Shown: positions 5,285 through 6,479 of the stretch, one piece after another
Layout: each line of letters starts with the position of its first letter
Numbering within the stretch: position 1 is the stretch's first letter
Assembly: GCA_013812065.1 (NCBI GenBank)
Contig: JACCUC010000060.1
Location: 1-6,479, forward strand
Reading direction: 5' to 3'
From: Thermoleophilaceae bacterium
Lineage (GTDB): Bacteria; Actinomycetota; Thermoleophilia; Solirubrobacterales; Thermoleophilaceae
DNA length: 6,479 bases
Translations under genes and position numbers: made by a program
The notes under the pieces: model-generated
The model's database searches: none
What the model was told of the DNA's origin: nothing
Seen by the model: only the letters and a program-made list of their open reading frames with translations

Positions 5285-6454
5285 CTACAGCCCAAGCGTC
5301 TTGGCGATGATGTTCTTCTGGATCTCCGACGTACCGCCGAAGATCGTCGTCACCACCGCCGCCCGCAGGTAGCGCTCCATCGGATACTCGGTGGCGTAGC
5401 CGTAGCCGCCCATGATCTGCGTACCCTCGAGCGCGCAGCGCTTGGCGAGCTCGGTGCAGGCGAGCTTGGCCATCGAGGCCTCCTGGGGGAGCATGCGCTC
5501 GGGATCCGAGTCGGTCATGCGCGCCACCGAGCGCACCAGCAACCGCGCCTGCACGAGCTTGGTCGCGAGGTCGGCGAGCTTGTGCTGGGTCGCCTGGAAG
5601 GAGCCTATCGGGCGGCCGAACTGCTTACGTTCCTTGGCGTAGCCAAGCGCCTCGTCGAACGCGCGCTGGGCGAGGCCGAGCGCGGCGGCGGCGAGGATCA
5701 CGCGCTCGTAGTTGAGACCGGCCATGAGCTGCGTCCAGCCTCCGCCCGGATCACCGAGCAGCGCGTCCTCGGGGACGCGGCACTCCTTGAGATGCAGCTC
5801 GTTCGTCTCCTTGCCGCCCAGCGTGTCGATCGGTATGACGGTGAGGCCCTCGGCCTCGCGGGGGACGAAGATCATCGACAGCCCCTCGTGCTTGGACTCG
5901 CTGCGCTCGGTGCGACAGACGATCAGGATCTCGCGCGCCTTATGCGCGTAGGAGCACCACATCTTCGTCCCGTCGAGTACCCACTCGCCGTTCGAGCGCT
6001 CCGCCCGCGTCGACAGGGCGCCGACGTCCGATCCCGCCTCGGGCTCCGACATGGCGATCGCGAGCGCCCCGCCCTCGGCCACGTGCCCAAGCAACCTGCG
6101 CTTCTGGTCAACGGTGCCGAAGCGCTCGAGCGCGCCCGCAACGATCAGCGTGACCGGGTAGGCGCCGATCGGGGCTTCGCCGTGAGCGGTCTCCTCGAGG
6201 AACAGGCAGGCCTCGAGCAGGCCGCCCCCCGAGCCGCCGTACTCCTCGTCGATGGCGACGCCGTACCAGCCGAGCTCGGCCATCTGGCGGGCCACCTCGT
6301 CGTTGTGGAGGTCGTCGAACCCGCGCGTGAGCTCCTTCAGCCGCTCGGGTCCGCACTCGCGCTCGCAGAAGTCCCGCACGGCGCGCGCGAAGTCCTGCTG
6401 CTCCTCGGTGAGGTCCGCGTCGGCCTGGGCAGTGGGCGCAGGGGTCACCCGCAC
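5285..6454 (-). CDS. Acyl-CoA dehydrogenase
   Basis: The protein has 389 residues, the standard length for this FAD enzyme family. The all-helical N-terminal domain includes 'LTEEQQDFARAVRDFCERE' (15-33) and 'GVAIDEEYGGSGGG' (65-78). The middle beta-domain has the first signature 'AMSEPEAGSDVGALSTRA' (134-151) and 'VLDGTKMWCSYAH' (159-171). The C-terminal helical domain has 'AKERKQFGRPIGSFQATQ' (273-290) and 'QIMGGYGYATEYPMERYLR' (346-364), ending 'IFGGTSEIQKNIIAKTLGL'. At the position of the MCAD catalytic Glu (in YEGT) there is Gly373; the likely base is Glu250 in 'NYERVILA', as in isovaleryl- and long-chain acyl-CoA dehydrogenases. It oxidises an acyl-CoA to the 2,3-enoyl-CoA, passing electrons to ETF; chain type is unknown. 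The chosen start is GTG 6454; a second GTG at codon 3 is also possible. It is the first gene of the minus-strand cluster. Confidence 0.95.
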   Translation of the reverse strand: MRVTPAPTAQADADLTEEQQDFARAVRDFCERECGPERLKELTRGFDDLHNDEVARQMAELGWYGVAIDEEYGGSGGGLLEACLFLEETAHGEAPIGAYPVTLIVAGALERFGTVDQKRRLLGHVAEGGALAIAMSEPEAGSDVGALSTRAERSNGEWVLDGTKMWCSYAHKAREILIVCRTERSESKHEGLSMIFVPREAEGLTVIPIDTLGGKETNELHLKECRVPEDALLGDPGGGWTQLMAGLNYERVILAAAALGLAQRAFDEALGYAKERKQFGRPIGSFQATQHKLADLATKLVQARLLVRSVARMTDSDPERMLPQEASMAKLACTELAKRCALEGTQIMGGYGYATEYPMERYLRAAVVTTIFGGTSEIQKNIIAKTLGL

Positions 6455-6468
6455 GAGATTATCTCTTT
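6455..6468 (-). promoter_or_regulatory. Start-proximal region of acyl-CoA dehydrogenase: 11-bp palindrome, GATAAT box, weak SD
   Basis: On the minus strand the bases just before the GTG read AAAGAGATAATCTC. AAAGAG (6468-6463) is a weak Shine-Dalgarno candidate 8 nt from GTG 6454. GATAAT (6463-6458) resembles a -10 box, which would put transcription start at or just after the start codon and imply a leaderless message from GTG at codon 1 or 3. GAGATTATCTC (6455-6465) is a perfect palindrome with a central T, possibly an operator half or core. The -35 region lies at or beyond the window edge, so these readings cannot be separated here. Confidence 0.35.
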
Positions 6469-6479
6469 ACACCGTGCTT

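Noticed and set aside
5215..5295. TTG at 5295 as the lipid kinase start
   Set aside because: It would add a 27-residue Gly/Arg-rich leader absent from the family and overlap the upstream stop; GTG 5214 gives the usual N-terminus. Not excluded experimentally.

Overview
The window is one stretch of very GC-rich bacterial DNA, roughly 70% G+C by eye, with strong G/C preference at third codon positions. Genes are tightly packed, some overlapping, and GTG or TTG starts are likely. The gene content (hydantoinase/oxoprolinase subunits, a beta-hydroxyacid dehydrogenase, DUF1802, an acyl-CoA dehydrogenase, a diacylglycerol-kinase-family lipid kinase, an RdmC-like hydrolase) fits a high-GC soil-type actinobacterium, for example a Thermoleophilia/Solirubrobacterales-like lineage. 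That taxonomic guess is inference only. I see no RNA genes, CRISPR arrays, insertion sequences or phage genes.

Left part, + strand (1-2573): a catabolic operon entered midway. It holds the last 66 codons of a HyuA-type hydantoinase/oxoprolinase subunit, a complete HyuB partner starting inside the hyuA stop (ATGA overlap), and an NADP-type beta-hydroxyacid dehydrogenase whose start lies 14 nt inside hyuB. The overlaps imply translational coupling. HyuA and HyuB normally form one ATP-dependent enzyme acting on a cyclic amide (hydantoin, 5-oxoproline, lactam) or a ketone (carboxylase type). The dehydrogenase probably handles a hydroxy- or oxo-acid in the same route, but the substrate cannot be read from sequence.

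Middle (2574-3412): a gap with a good sigma-70-like promoter (TTGACC, 17-nt spacer, TAACAT) leads into a single DUF1802 gene of unknown function. Its end faces the next gene convergently. The 76-nt gap between them contains two copies of GGCGCGCC that can fold into a GC-rich hairpin, a candidate two-way terminator.

Right part, - strand (6479 down to 3413): a probable three-gene operon in the order acyl-CoA dehydrogenase, diacylglycerol-kinase-family lipid kinase, alpha/beta hydrolase, with gaps of about 70 and 50 nt. All three could act on acyl or lipid substrates, but a shared pathway is inference. The upstream edge of the dehydrogenase gene has a GATAAT box inside a perfect 11-bp palindrome immediately before the start codon.

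Overall this looks like an ordinary metabolic region. I found no convincing new system. The points most worth checking are the lone DUF1802 gene with its own promoter, the coupled hyuAB-dehydrogenase operon, and a few changes at usually conserved residues (GGDGM in the lipid kinase, Cys for the usual Asn in HyuB).
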